Shown: positions 1 through 13,850 of the stretch, piece by piece
How positions within the stretch are numbered: position 1 is the first letter of the stretch
How the letters are laid out: every line of letters begins with the position of its first letter
From: Coenobita brevimanus
Taxonomy: Eukaryota > Arthropoda > Malacostraca > Decapoda > Coenobitidae
Direction of reading: 5' to 3'
DNA: 64,000 nucleotides
Assembly: GCA_032717465.1 (NCBI GenBank)
Contig: CM064653.1
Span: forward strand, 42,174,493 to 42,238,492
The notes under the pieces: model-generated
Database searches by the model: none
What the model saw: the letters and a program-made list of their open reading frames with translations, nothing else
Told to the model about the DNA's origin: nothing
Position numbers and translations under genes: made by a program

Positions 1-33
<33 letters not shown>
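1..33. repeat. (GT)n microsatellite at window edge
   Basis: Uninterrupted GT dinucleotides run from the first base; the tract is cut by the window edge, so its true length is unknown. Confidence 0.97.
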
Positions 34-37
<4 letters not shown>

Positions 38-1080
38 GATTTGTGAATAAATAAGTGAATGAAAAAGTGAAAATGAGTATTAGTGAAATGAGTGAGTGGA
101 TATGAGTGTGAATGAAAACAGATGCATGACATTAAATGAATACATGTGTGAAAGGAAGTGAATGAAGATTAAAATGTGGCATGAATGAAGAAAAGTGAAA
201 GAAAGTAAGTGTGGGTAGACGTGAATGAAAATGAATGAATGAATGAGCGTGAGTGAATATGAGGGAGAAAAGACGAGGAGTAAGAATGATACAAGTTTTA
301 ATTGTGAGAGACAACAGATTTAAGTGGATATGACTGTAAGTGAAAGTATATAAGTGGAAAGTAAGGAAAAATTAATGTGGTTGATAGAATGTGAAAAAAA
401 AAAAAAAAACTCAAGTGAAAAAGAAAAAAAGGAGTGAAGATAGTGAACAAGGAATTGAATATAAATTCAAAGGAATGAGCGAAATTAAATGAAAATAAAG
501 GCGAATGGGGATAAATGAACAGGAATGAAATTAAGTGAAAATGGGCGAATGTAAAAAAATAAATGAGCAAGGAAAAGAAATTAAGTGAAATGAACGAGTG
601 AAAGTAAGTGAAAATGAAATAGCAAGTAAAAATGAGTATTGATGAAAATAAGTGAAGATGAGTGGGTGTATGAATGAAAGTAGCAGAAAATGAAACGGTG
701 AGTAAAATGAAAATGAAAATGAGACGGTGTATTAACGAAACCAACTGAATATAAAACGATGAATAAAATGAGAATGAAAATAAAGTGAAATTAATAAAGT
801 GAGAAATGAAAGTAAGTGAAAATGAATGGGTGATGAACGAAAGTAAATGAAAATGAATAAAGTGAGAGTGAAAACGAAGTGGAAATGAGGGGGGTGTATG
901 AACGAAAGTAACAGAAAGTGAAATGATGAATAAAATGAGAATGAAAATGAAGAGAAAATGAGGAAGGTGTATGAACAAAAGTGTGGAAGTGAGTGAGTAT
1001 GAACGAAAGTAACAGAAAATGAAAGAGTGAATAAAATGAAAATGAAGTGAAAGTGTGTAGTTTTAAGTGTGCCTTCAGTG
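34..1080. repeat. Degenerate purine-rich GAATGAAA/GTGAAAATGA array
   Basis: More than 1 kb in which short words such as GTGAAAATGA, GAATGAAAGTAA and GAATGAGTG recur without a fixed period. The plus strand is almost free of C. Long reading frames on the minus strand here are only translations of this composition (Phe/Ser/His/Leu). It looks like a decayed minisatellite or expanded low-complexity DNA; no gene is seen. Confidence 0.8.
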
Positions 1081-1139
1081 AGTCAGGCCGCTAATGATCC
1101 TGTCTGTCCTCCACACCCCATAAATGACCTTTCTTCCGC

Positions 1140-1784
1140 CTCCCTAACAAGTGGCAGTTGAGGCGAGACCAGGAGGAAGAGAAGACGAAAGAAGAGAATG
1201 ATGATGGTGGTGGTGGTGGTGAGGAGGAAGAAGAAGAGGATGGATGATAATGGTGATGAGAATGATTGATGGTGATGATGATGATGATGATAATTAATGA
1301 TGATGATGAGGAGGAAGAGGGTTGAGGAGCAGGAAGCGGAGGATGGATGATAATAGTGATAAGAAGGATTGATGATGATGATTGATGGTGGTTATGATGA
1401 TAGTTTTGATGATGGTGATGATGAGATGGAAGAAGAGGAGGAGAGATCGGAGAGAGTAATGAAGGATAAAAAATAGAAAGAGGAGGCGAGAAAAGGAGAG
1501 GAAGAGGGATGGACAGTACTGTAGAAGAGCAGAAAAGGAATGAAAAAGACAGTGATAAGAGGAGGCTGATTGGGAGTAGGATCAGTGATGAGAAGGGTGT
1601 GAAAAAAGGTAAAAACATAAAAATATAGATAGTAAAATATTAAAGAAAGTGAACATAAGAAGAATATATATGGAGAGCAGATGGAAAAGAGAAAAGGAAG
1701 AAAGGAGCAAAAATGTCCAAAGTGTGGAAGGGAAAGCCGAAGGAGGGGAAAAGAGAAAACGTGGAAACAAGTCACAGCCAAGGA
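1140..1784. repeat. Purine-rich block with imperfect GAT/GGT/GAG triplets
   Basis: Imperfect triplet repeats (GATGATGAT, GGTGGTGGT, GAGGAGGAA) between about 1196 and 1445 grade into A/G-rich sequence up to 1784. The minus-strand frames give Ser/His/Ile homopolymers, as expected for translated triplet repeats. Confidence 0.75.
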
Positions 1785-2004
1785 CCCGTAATCTTGTTCA
1801 GTAAGAAGGCTCCCTAACACCTCTTCCTCAGCGATTTATATTTGGATCCGGCTGGTTAATATAATTTTGTACCTTACTGATGCAAAGTATGGGGATATTA
1901 AAATGATATAAGCATCCCCAAAGTCGATAGTAATGTATAATAATCAAAATAAATTGCCTAGGAAGAGGTGTTGGGGAGCTTTCTTAACCGACGAGAATAC
2001 AGGC
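1785..2004. mobile_element. MITE-like element with about 45-bp terminal inverted repeats
   Basis: The left end (1785-1829, containing AAGGCTCCCTAACACCTCTT) is an imperfect reverse complement of the right end (1960-2004, containing AAGAGGTGTTGGGGAGCTTT). About four fifths of positions pair by eye. The roughly 130-bp interior is AT-rich and non-coding. A related end occurs at 44327-44372, and shorter GACGAGAATACG words recur near 3735 and 13288. A non-autonomous DNA transposon is the simplest reading; no clear target duplication was found. Confidence 0.6.
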
Positions 2005-2580
2005 CAGAGTGTCATCGATATAGGAGGAAGAGGAGGAGTGGTGGAAGGCGGGGGAGTGTGAAAATGAGCCTGGGGTGTAAAAAGAGGAGGAGGGGGGATT
2101 GGACAACAAGGGAGGAGGGGGAGGGGACACGGTGGGAGGCAGGAAGGGAAGGTTAGAGAGACCAAGGAAAGAGGAAGTGGAAGGTTAGTTAAAGAGAGAG
2201 AAAGACAAGAGTGAACAAGAAGAGAAGGAAATGTTAAGAATATGTGTGAGTAAAGAAGAAGGAAAGGATAAGGGGAGAGAAAAAATGAAGGAAAGGCAGA
2301 GACAAGGGTGAGAGGTCAGATTGATGGAGCTGAGAAACAAGAAAATAGAGAAGACAAGAATCTGGAAGAAAGATTGGGACGGGTATAGAACAGAAAGATT
2401 AAATAGAGAGGAATGAGAACCTAAAGGACGAGTGAATGAAAAGGGACAGAGAATAAGAGGGATAAGAGAAAGGAAGGGAAGTGGGAAAAAAAAAATACTT
2501 TTGCAGGTTGGGAGTAGAGGGGATGGTAAGGAAGACGAGAGGGGAGGAAAAAGAAGGATGGGGTCGGGAAGAACTAAGCC
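2005..2580. repeat. Purine-rich low-complexity DNA
   Basis: A/G-rich on the plus strand (GAAGGAAAG, GAGGAGGAG words) with no fixed unit. Frames on both strands are compositional; nothing gene-like is seen. Confidence 0.7.
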
Positions 2581-2599
2581 ACTTCTTCCTGAACCACAG

Positions 2600-3066
2600 C
2601 ATAAACACTGACCACCACCATCACCACCACCACCTCTGTCACACACATGCTGACACTACCACCACCTCCACCACCACCACCACCACCTCTGTCACACACA
2701 TGCTGACACTACCACCGCCACCACCACCTCTGTCACACACATGCTGACACTACCACTACCACCACCACCACCACCACCTCTGTCACACACATGCTGACAC
2801 TACCACCGCCACCACTACCTCTGTCACACACATGCTGACACTACCACCACCACCACCACCACCTCTGTCACACACATGCTGACACCACCACCACCACCTT
2901 TGTCACATATGTGCTGACACCACCACCACGTCCGTCACACATATGCTGACACCACCACCACCACCACCACCTCTGTCACACATGTACAGACACCACCACC
3001 ACCTCTGTCACACATGTGCTGACACCACCACCACCTCTGTCGCACATGTACAGACACCACCACACC
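2600..3066. repeat. CCA-rich minisatellite with CTCTGTCACACACATGCTGA core
   Basis: The core CTCTGTCACACACATGCTGA, then CACTACCACCACC with a variable number of CCA triplets, recurs about ten times. Later copies drift to CACATGTACAGACACC. Unit length changes with CCA number, so it is a minisatellite with a microsatellite inside each unit. Confidence 0.85.
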
Positions 3067-3800
3067 ATTTTCATACATATGACACAGGAATTCACACATA
3101 TCAGTTCTGTCCTACGTATGGCTATATTTAGTAAAATTCACGTAGTTCAGTTCATCCGGTGTGTATTCCCTTGCACGTCATTTTGTTATTTAATGGTTCG
3201 TATTGTTCTTCTGTTTGCTTCCACTGATAACATTTTTTTAGTGAGTAGATGGAGTATGCAGCTTGTGTTTTTCTTGGAGTCTTATTCTTGTCACTTTATT
3301 AGGCTTCTTGGCACTTCTTAATGATACCTTGCTTCTTAGATCTTAATATTCTCTCATGTGTTAGTTATCTCTATATTACCGACATGATTAATCTTGAATT
3401 TGGCTCTCTCATTCTGTTTTTTTCCTGGAACAATCTTGTAGGCTTTCTATCCATTGTTTCCTTCTTCCTTACATAAAAAAAATGACATGCAAAAGAATAC
3501 TGACGTACTTTATAGAGAAATATGCAGGTAATGAAGGGAACATTGAAGATTTTTATGTAGAAATTAACTGGTGAGGAAGTGGACATTGGGGTAATTTATG
3601 GAGGAATCACTGGTGAGGAAAAGAACATTGATGTGTCTTATGTAGAAATTAACAGGCAAGGAATAAGACATTGAAGTGCCTTATGGAGAAATTAACTGGT
3701 AAGGAAGAAGTACCAGGGAGCCTCCTAAGTCAACGAGAATACGTGCCTTGGTGTAACTCGAGTGTCAGAGTAACACGTCCAGTCGGCCTAGGTGCCATCT
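3067..3800. other. Unique AT-rich non-coding stretch
   Basis: No repeat, RNA gene or convincing coding segment. A short GAGCCTCCTAAGTCAACGAG word at 3719-3738 resembles the end of the 1785-2004 element. Several GAAATTAACTGG-like words recur between 3540 and 3700. Confidence 0.5.

Positions 3801-3842
<42 letters not shown>
3801..3842. repeat. C10 tract followed by (TC)n
   Basis: Ten C residues run straight into about 16 TC dinucleotides, followed at once by a short GT-rich run. Confidence 0.95.
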
Positions 3843-3849
3843 CTGGTGT

Positions 3850-4032
3850 GTGTGTATGTGTAATGAGAAAATGAGAACATAAGATTCTTAAAGACACGAA
3901 AAAAGCGACAGAAGACTGGCAGATAGATAATGAATAGAGAGGTTGGAAAAGTGAGGAAAAAATATTGGGTAAAACTAGGTAAAGAAAAAATGTGAGAGGA
4001 AAAGGAAATAAGACCTACGCATAAGATGGGAA

Positions 4033-4067
<35 letters not shown>

Positions 4068-4430
4068 AAAAAATGAAGACGCGGAATTGACAGGAAGAAC
4101 GTAAGAAAGAGTTCGAAGGGAGAAGAGGAGAAGAAGAGGTAGCTTGACAAGAGGGAAGGAGAAAGAGGGGAAAGGGAGAGAGGGTGGGGGGAGGGAGGGA
4201 AACCTAGAGGGAAGGAGGAGAGGAGAGAGGGAAGGAAACATGGATGGACGGAGGGAAGGGAGAGATGGAGGAGAGGAGGGAAGCCTGGAGGGAAGGAGAG
4301 AGGGCCAGTGACCACCCCACACACATGTTTACCCACCGTCGTGATAACAACAGTTTCCGGGACGCGTTTTAAACACAGTAAATCCCTAAATTGGTGGCAG
4401 ACTTGTGACAACTGTGGAGGGGCAGGGGAG
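3850..4430. repeat. Purine-rich block containing (GA)n
   Basis: A/G-rich sequence with a pure GA run at 4036-4064 and GAGGGAAGG words up to about 4300. About 4312-4425 is of mixed composition. No gene is seen. Confidence 0.75.
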
Positions 4431-5400
<970 letters not shown>

Positions 5401-7690
5401 TCGAGTGCCTTTGTCTCCTGGACCCCCTGAAGGCCCAATCTCCACCACCATTCCCTCCCATTTCTACCAACCCTCCTTCCCTCCCTCCCTCCATTACCTC
5501 ATTACCTCCCTCTCTCCTTTACTACCTTATCCCCTCATTTCCTCCCTAACTTCCTCTCTCCTTTACTACCGTATCCTCTCGTTTCCTCCTTAACTCTCTC
5601 TCTCACTTTTTCGCTTTGATTTATTTTCTTATTTCCTCCCTTTTCTATCGGCCCCCCTACCCTTCCTCCTGCTTCCATTACTTCATTACCCCCCTCTCTC
5701 CTTTACTACCTTATCCTCCCATTTCCTCCCTATTTCCCTCTTTTTTTCGTTCATTTATTTCCATATTCTGGCCTATTTCTCTCAGCACCCTTACCCTCCC
5801 TTCTTCCCCTACTTCATCACATCCCTGTCTTTACTCCCTTTTTTCTTCCTTTCATTCCTCACTTCTCCTTAATTTCTCCTTCATTTCCTCATGACTGTCC
5901 TCTCCCTTATTCACTTTCCTTCCTCCCCGACTCCTTTCATTCCTCCCTTACACTTTCGTTTCTTCCCGTCTATCCTTTTATCCACCTTCCTTTTTCCAAT
6001 TGCTGTTGCTGTATTCCCTCCCGTCTCTCCATTATTCCATTTATCCCCTCACTCCCTCACTTCAGCCATAAAGCCATCTCTTCCATTGCACCATACTACA
6101 AATGCTGCTCTTTATTTTATTTTATTTTTTCACTTATTTTATCATTACTTCACATTCCTTATTTCCCCTATCTGCCATCCGTCCCATTTTTTACTTTGTT
6201 TTCTTTCATTCAACGGTTGTATTTTCTTTTATCTAGAAATATTATACATTCTCTTTCAGTTATCTCCATACCCCGCACATTTTCCTGCCAGTCCTTCCGT
6301 GCCATCACTCGTTCTTCCCTGCTTATTTCGCTTTTCCCACGTACTACGCCTCTGTCCCTCCATCACCTCCATTACTAATACCAGTTGCGTCATTTATTTC
6401 TAGCAGACACAACAGTCGTTGCAAGAGACCTCGATGAAACTTATAACTTATGATGCAAGTTTTCCTTTGTCCAACTTTACACCATTCTTCTCAGTTACCT
6501 TTCCATCATATTGCGTTATTTCGACACTATAAACTTTATCACCCCTTCAACATTGTCATCCCATCTCATCCTTCAGTCTTCACTTTCCTCTTCGTACCCT
6601 CCCTCCAACAACACACACATTCTCTGTCATTTAATATCATCACCCTCCCTAATATCGTCACCTTCCCATTACCACTGCCTCTTCTTCCCCTTCCCCTGTC
6701 TTCTTCCCTGACCCCTTCCCTCTCCTCTACTTCTTCCCTTTCCCATCCATCAGCACTCAGCACGGCCAAGTATTCAGTTCTTCGCGGTACCTCCCCCCAT
6801 CCTCAAGAGTTCAACATCTTATCCCCATCTCTATGCATTCCATTTACCTCTCTCTTCTTCTCCCTCCCCATGCATTCCTCCGCATCCCTGTCTCCATTCC
6901 CTTCGTCATGCATTCCACCTCATCCCCCTTTCCCAGTGCATTCCCCTCATCACTCTGCCCTTCCCTTCCCCAGTCATTCCCCCCATCACTCTGCCCTTCC
7001 CTTCCCCACTCATTCCCCCCATCACTCTGCCCTTCCCTTCCCCGGTCATTCCCCCCATCCCTCTGCCCTGCATTCCCCCCCCATCTCTCTGCCCTGCATT
7101 CCCCTCATCGCTCTCTCCTTCCCCTTCTCCTCCCCCCTCCCCCAGGAGTCAGCACTTCCCTCTTCCTCAGCAGTCAGTACCTTCCATTATACCTTCTTTG
7201 ACCTCTCCCTCCTCTTTTTCCTCTCTACTTGTTTCTTTCCTCACTTCCCTTTGCGCTCTCTCCTTTTCTTTTTTTCTTTCTTACCTGTCCCTCCTATGCA
7301 CCTCTCCTTCTTCTCACTCCTCCTTCTCGTTGTTCCACTATACTCATCTCACCTCTTTCTCTCTTTCTCCCGCTTCCCCACCCTTCCGTCTAGCTGCTCC
7401 TCTCCATCCTTCCCGTTTAATTACTTCTCTCTGTCTCACCACCCCGTCTCTTCTCGCGTCTTCTGTCCTCTCCTCTTCTCTCTCGTCTCCACTCTTCCCT
7501 CCTTTCCCCTCAATCACTTTCTCTAACTTCTCTTTCCTCTCTCCTTTTTACAGTCTTCCCTTTCCTATCTCTCCTGTCTCCCTCTACTCCACTCTTCCCT
7601 CTTCTCTCCTCTTCCTCTTTCGTCCCCATCCTCTCCTCCCTGTTCTCCACTCTCCCCTATCCTCTCCCCCACCCCTCCACCCCCACGCCT
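5401..7690. repeat. Long pyrimidine-rich block
   Basis: Over 2 kb of C/T-rich plus strand (CCTCCCTC, TTTCCTCC words), with a less biased gap around 6380-6480. Plus-strand frames are Pro/Ser/Leu/Phe-rich and have no domain, so I read them as translated low-complexity DNA. Confidence 0.75.
6938..7110. repeat. 36-bp minisatellite, 3-4 copies
   Basis: CATTCCCCCCATCACTCTGC followed by CCTTCCCTTCCCC repeats with starts at 6975, 7011 and 7047, giving a 36-bp period, with degraded copies on both sides. Confidence 0.8.
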
Positions 7691-7769
7691 CGCCTCTGGT
7701 GTTGCAGGTATCAGTGGCATGTTGTGTTTGGCTCAGCGTTGTGTGGCTCATACTCAACCCACACTACAC

Positions 7770-8130
7770 CATGACCTTCAGTGTGAGGGGGGGAGAAAGG
7801 AAGGTGATGAGTGGTGGGGTGGGGGCACAGGTAATGGTGAGGGCAGAAAGGAGGGAGCGAGGAAAAAAAAAGGGGGGAGACAAAGCAAGGAAGCAGAGGG
7901 AAGGAATGGTAAACAAGATGGGAGAGAGGAATTCAGAAGAAAAGATAAGGGGAAGGGGGCACAGGTGAGGGAGAGGGCAGAAAGCAGGGAGCGAGGAAAA
8001 CATGGGGGAAGGAAGGCAAGGAAGCAGAGGGAGGAAAAGGGTAAACAAGATGGGAGAAAAGAAGTACAAAGGGGAAGACAAGGGGGAGGAATGCGGTGGT
8101 TGAACACAGGTGGGGAGAGAGGTGTAAAAA
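7770..8130. repeat. Purine-rich block with a 134-bp tandem duplication
   Basis: The word GGCACAGGT opens two related units at 7824 and 7958, each continuing with GAGGGCAGAAAG, GGAGCGAGGAAAA, AAGCAGAGGGA and AACAAGATGGGAGA in the same order. This is an imperfect 134-bp duplication inside A/G-rich DNA. Confidence 0.75.
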
Positions 8131-9650
<1,520 letters not shown>

Positions 9651-9689
9651 CAGTCTAAGGACGTCTATGATATTTTATTCTTGCTACCT

Positions 9690-9775
9690 CTGAGCGATTT
9701 TATTCAGCTGGCGGTGGTAAGAATACAGTGGCGTTCCTCTGTATTCTTACCACCGCCAGACGATTTTATGCAGCT
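9690..9775. repeat. Perfect 21-bp inverted repeat inside paired TTAA-family ends
   Basis: Bases 9708-9728 (with GGCGGTGGTAAGAATACAG) are exactly complementary to 9739-9759, leaving a 10-nt loop. Each side also carries CGATTTTATTCAGCT-like sequence, the internal motif of the TTAA-bounded repeat family found elsewhere in the window. Two copies of that family, or a duplicated part of one, may have been rearranged here. Confidence 0.8.
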
Positions 9776-10284
9776 TATAAACACCCCTGTTCGTGAAGGA
9801 ATCAGAAGCATTCCATCAATCCTTCTAATACGTTGTTGTCTCTTTGTTTTTGGTCCAGCTGAAGTATTTTACTTTCCATTGAAAAGACCGCTCTTAATGA
9901 AGGAATTAACGGCAATTCATCATCCATTTCATAATGGTCTTATTTTGATTCTCACTACAACCAGGCAAATTTTATTAATCTAAGCATAGGTGAGACTCCT
10001 CGTAGAGGAGTTACCCCCGTAGTCTTGAAATTGAGGGCATGGATTACCCTTCCCGCACTACACTCGAAGTGGAAACTTACACCTTCAACGTAGTGGTAAT
10101 CTTGAAAGCATGAGATTCACCCCTTCGTGTGGGTAAGCGGGGCAAACAGTTGGTAGCCCTAATTAATTTTATCTTAAAGAAAAAACTGACAGTTCTAAGA
10201 TTCACATACAGTATAATCTCTTAATGTTAGCATTTCTTACCTCCTTTAATATTTAAGACTGGCATTTTTTCTTGAATACTTTAT
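9776..10284. other. Unique non-coding stretch
   Basis: No gene, RNA or strong repeat. Short GTAGTCTTGAAATTGAGGGC-like words at about 10018 and 10090 look partly repeated. Confidence 0.45.
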
Positions 10285-10528
10285 ATGTGGAGAGGATGGA
10301 GGGTGAAAGACTGATGAAGAGAGTGTATGTGAGTGAGGTGGAGGGGGGAAGAGGGAGGGGGAGGCCGAGGATGAGATGGAGGGATGGGGTGGAGAGGTAT
10401 ATGAGAGAGGGGAGTGTGAGTTGGGAGCAGGGCAGTGAAATGGCGGGGGACAGGGCGACTTGGAGGCGATTTGTTTGTGGCCACCCCAAACGGGATTGAG
10501 GCGTCTGGCAATAGATAGATAGATAGAC
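10285..10528 (+). mobile_element. 3' end of an RTE-like LINE (dead-on-arrival copy)
   Basis: About 230 bp match the 3' end of the larger minus-strand LINE at 51018-52441 with about six differences by eye. The frame ends in the same C-terminus (GRPRMRWRDGVERYM then CGHPKRD and stop at 10499). It finishes in an (ATAG)n tail at 10511-10527, as in the larger copy. The break at 10285 reflects 5' truncation, normal for target-primed reverse transcription. Confidence 0.85.
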
Positions 10529-12610
10529 TTTATATAAGAGTATGCATACAGGCTTCGGAGAACCTGTACCGTAGGAAGAATTCGGGGTCAGACATAGCTT
10601 CAAAGGGGTTCATGTGGTCAGTAATAACCCTACGATTACGCCTTGGCTGGACGTACCGATTTTGACTATATTTCTGCCCCAAATGCTTGTTTTTGCCATT
10701 GTTCCTACCCAGAACCCCGAAATCCCACCAGTTCCCCTAAACACTTGGGGGGGGGGGATTCACTTGTAAACCAATCACGAACACCGAAAATAAAGTTCAA
10801 ATTCGTTCAGATCACACCAATATACACCAGAGACATATATTGCCAAGCCAAAACAAAATAGTGCGGCCTTATAAAAGTTTACTGAACGCAAACATGACTT
10901 CGTAATTCATACTAACTATCTGTGCACGATTCGTCTGTTTAGGTAGTACTCGGCCATTCTTTACTGTAGGAATCATTTCATCAGCTATTTAGACTGATAT
11001 TAAAAGTGTCATGCACCATATCTGATAAACGGCGTGGTAGAAGTATTGAAAAATAAAATGGAAGTTGATATAGTGTCTCTTCTTTGTTTTCGTCTCTTAA
11101 TGAAAACCTCCTCCGGAGAAGCGGTGGTCTTCCAAAACGATAAAAATATCAAACGCTTATTTTTTTTTCTTTATACGATGTGTTTATCATTAAATTAAAA
11201 TACCCATCAGACACACCATGGGATCCTTCAAAGTCTGCATAGTTTTCTTTGCACAAAGCAATTATAATATGATGAAGAGGCATGCAAAATGGTGCTTTGA
11301 GACTTCCCGCGGATATCAGTACTACTCTAAGGTAATCCTCTGATGTTTGCAGGGGAGCGCTGTCCATCTCGTGCGTTAAGATTTCCTAAAGATACAGATA
11401 AGGCAAGGCGAATGCCTGTCCCAGCTTAAGATTACGGCCTTTAGATTTTTTCCTATTAAAAAATAAGTATGCTTGCAATGACTGTATCTGATGAAAGTAT
11501 ATAGGCAGATAGACACATCCCGTCTGGCTACACATTCACGCCTTCCATGATCATGAACTATGGCCTACTTCCAAACGTACGGTACAGTCCAGGCCATAAG
11601 TTCTCCACACTATGTTGCAGTTATTTTAGCAACACTTAACTAGATCTTACAAAATTAAATTAATAATAATCCGAGGAGTTTGAACCTCTCTTCTTTAGTT
11701 CGGAAAATCAAACATGAAAAGGAATGATTGACCTTGACTGTACTCGTACCTCACGGCCCTGGAGACATTGAGCGAGATCGACAGCGGGGGGTCAGGCGGC
11801 AGTGCTGACCTCGCACCCCTTCGTCTCGAGACAGTAGGCTCACTGAACCATTCTTCATCAAATGTTTATCTGTTAAACTCGTGCGTGGCTGTTGCATCAA
11901 GTAGCCACACCAAGCAAGCCAAAGGAATAACACGCGCCAAAGAGTTTTTCATTCCTCCGGCCACGATCAAACTGTTTTCTTCAGCTTAAGGCAGACCTCT
12001 CCAGCTTTACTGACTTCTTTTGCCCTGAGAAGCATTATGATTTGTTTCTGACCAACACTAGACGGCTTACAAGAGATGCCTCGAGTTGAAGGAGTTGATG
12101 TTTTTGGTTAGACAATGAAGTATATGAAACAAGACCTGCGTTCTTTTATTTGTTACGGTTCGTTTTCTTTTTCTTTCCTTTTGCAGTTATGGAGGTTTTA
12201 TCAGTCACAATGTTTTGAATTTCCTGTTTGTTTGGTAAGATAATGAGATGCATGGAGTAACTTTTCTTAGTTTTCACGTCTTTCTTACTTACTTTTTTTC
12301 TCTTTTTTTTTTTTCTATTTACTGAAACTTCTGTAAAGTCGTGATGTGCTGAGTTTCTTGCATTCATGATAAGACAGAGGTTTATAAGGAATGTTAATAT
12401 CCGGTAATTAAATATTCTTTATTACTCACCTGTTTCCTTTAATTTTTGTGGTTCTTGTGCATCCTTGTATTGAGCACATCCTACTATTAATCCTGAGATC
12501 TTGAAGGTACAGCCAACCCAGTGACTTATTTTCAGTTTTATTCTTGCTGTTTCCACACGATTTTATTTTCTCTTCAGTCCAGCTACGTTTTATTTTCAGA
12601 CAAATTTATT
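10529..12610. other. Unique non-coding DNA
   Basis: About 2 kb of mixed composition. I see no tRNA fold, no coding exon with plausible splice sites and no tandem array. A G9-10 run lies at about 10748. From about 12530 there are degraded ACGATTTTATT motifs of the TTAA-bounded family. Confidence 0.45.
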
Positions 12611-12711
12611 TTAACCTTTTCAGTTCAGTGATGTATTTTCTGTTTTCCTGTTTTTCCCACACGATTTTATTTAATAGAATGAAAAATGCGTCATCGAACT
12701 GAAGGGGTTAA
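12611..12711. mobile_element. TTAA-bounded palindromic repeat (clearest copy)
   Basis: It starts TTAACCTTTTCAGTTCAGTG and ends with ATCGAACTGAAGGGGTTAA. The two ends are inverted copies over about 23 bp with few mismatches, and TTAA lies at both borders. The inside carries ACACGATTTTATT. TTAA borders with CCY-starting inverted ends are what is known for piggyBac-type elements, so a piggyBac-derived MITE is a fair hypothesis. Confidence 0.7.
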
Positions 12712-13018
12712 TAATAGGGCAGTTAGTCCCTTGTGTGTTCTTTGGGTGTGTTGACGCGAGCTGACATTGGTGGCCACATTTCATATAAACACAAATGCAC
12801 TTATTCTCGTTGGTTTGGAAGACTTTCTTACACCACTTATTCAGTAGTTTATTTATGCAGACGGTAAGTTAATTCTCACATGTATTTTTTTTTGCACTAT
12901 GTCGATTTTTATAAGGTATCAGTAATCTTGCAGGCTTCTGGCCTTTGATTCCATCTTCCTTGCATTAAAACAGAAAAAAATCCACGCCAATATAAAGGCG
13001 TAACAGGCAACAATAGGT

Positions 13019-13225
13019 GCGTGGTGGTCAAGTGGTTGGAGCGCCGCAGCCGGAATGATCACCTTGTGTTGGTTCGATCCCCAATAGGTGATTGGAAGTT
13101 CTTCGATCATGTACTGCCGTCAAGGGAAGTACTGTAGGCTGATATTCTGCCCTTAAATGTATTGGATTGCTGTAGCCTAGCCTCGGACCCTGCACCTCAA
13201 AGGGCGTAATATGAAATTGGCCGTT
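13019..13225 (+). mobile_element. tRNA-derived SINE-like repeat, copy 1
   Basis: The head has a box A-like TGGTCAAGTGG (13024-13034) and a good box B, GGTTCGATCC (13071-13080), about 47 nt apart as in tRNA genes, but no clean cloverleaf. The 3' body (13166-13215, GCCTCGGACCCTGCACCTCA then AAGGGCGTAATATG) matches the repeat at 52904-53098. Two copies with a shared non-tRNA tail argue for a SINE rather than a functional tRNA. Confidence 0.65.
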
Positions 13226-13420
13226 AACGTTTCTTTAAAGCAAAATAAGTAGCTAAGGAAAAGCCATGAAGATAATCTGCTAAACTGACGAGAATACGAG
13301 CTCAAGCCAGGCGGCCCAGTGTGGACAGTGACTCTTCTGACGGTGTTTTAACCTGCAACCGTAACTGCTGTGGGCTGTAAACAGGAGACAGGCCATGAGA
13401 GGGGCACTGAAACGGGCTTG

Positions 13421-13850
13421 AGGAGGGAGGGTAAGAAGGACTATGAACTCTAGGGTTGGAGCATGTGAGGGTGGCTGGGAGGATGTGACTGTGCGTTGGA
13501 CTGTGGGAGGTTGTGGGAGTAGGGAACTGGGCTGTGGGAGGGGGATGTGGCTATAAGGGTGGCTTTGGGATGGGCTGTGAGAGGATGTGTACTGAACTGT
13601 GTGAGTGATTGTGAGGTGGACTATGAGAGTGACTGAGAGCTGGACACTGAGATGAAAGTTGACATGAGAATGGGAGCATGACTGTAAGATGATGTGAATG
13701 GCTGTGAGAGTGACTGAAAGGATGTGAGAGCGATTGTGAGAAGATGAGAATGGCTGTGAGAAAATGAAAGAGACTGTGAGAAGATAAGAGTGACTGTGAG
13801 AGATGTGAGAGGAGCCAAGAGTGCCAGTGATGACCCACGGACACAGGTTC
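13421..13850. repeat. Degenerate GACTGTGAGA-type minisatellite
   Basis: Variants of GTGAGAGTGACTGTGAGAAG and GGCTGTGAGA recur for about 400 bp, clearest at 13680-13810. The minus-strand His/Ser-rich frames are translations of this array. Confidence 0.7.

Noticed and set aside
6450..7526. A 358-codon Pro/Ser/His-rich frame on the plus strand
   Set aside because: It lies wholly in pyrimidine-rich DNA with a 36-bp minisatellite; overlapping frames show the same composition.
13019..13092. A functional tRNA gene
   Set aside because: Boxes A and B are present but the arms do not pair into a cloverleaf, and the 3' body is shared with another repeat copy, so a SINE is more likely.
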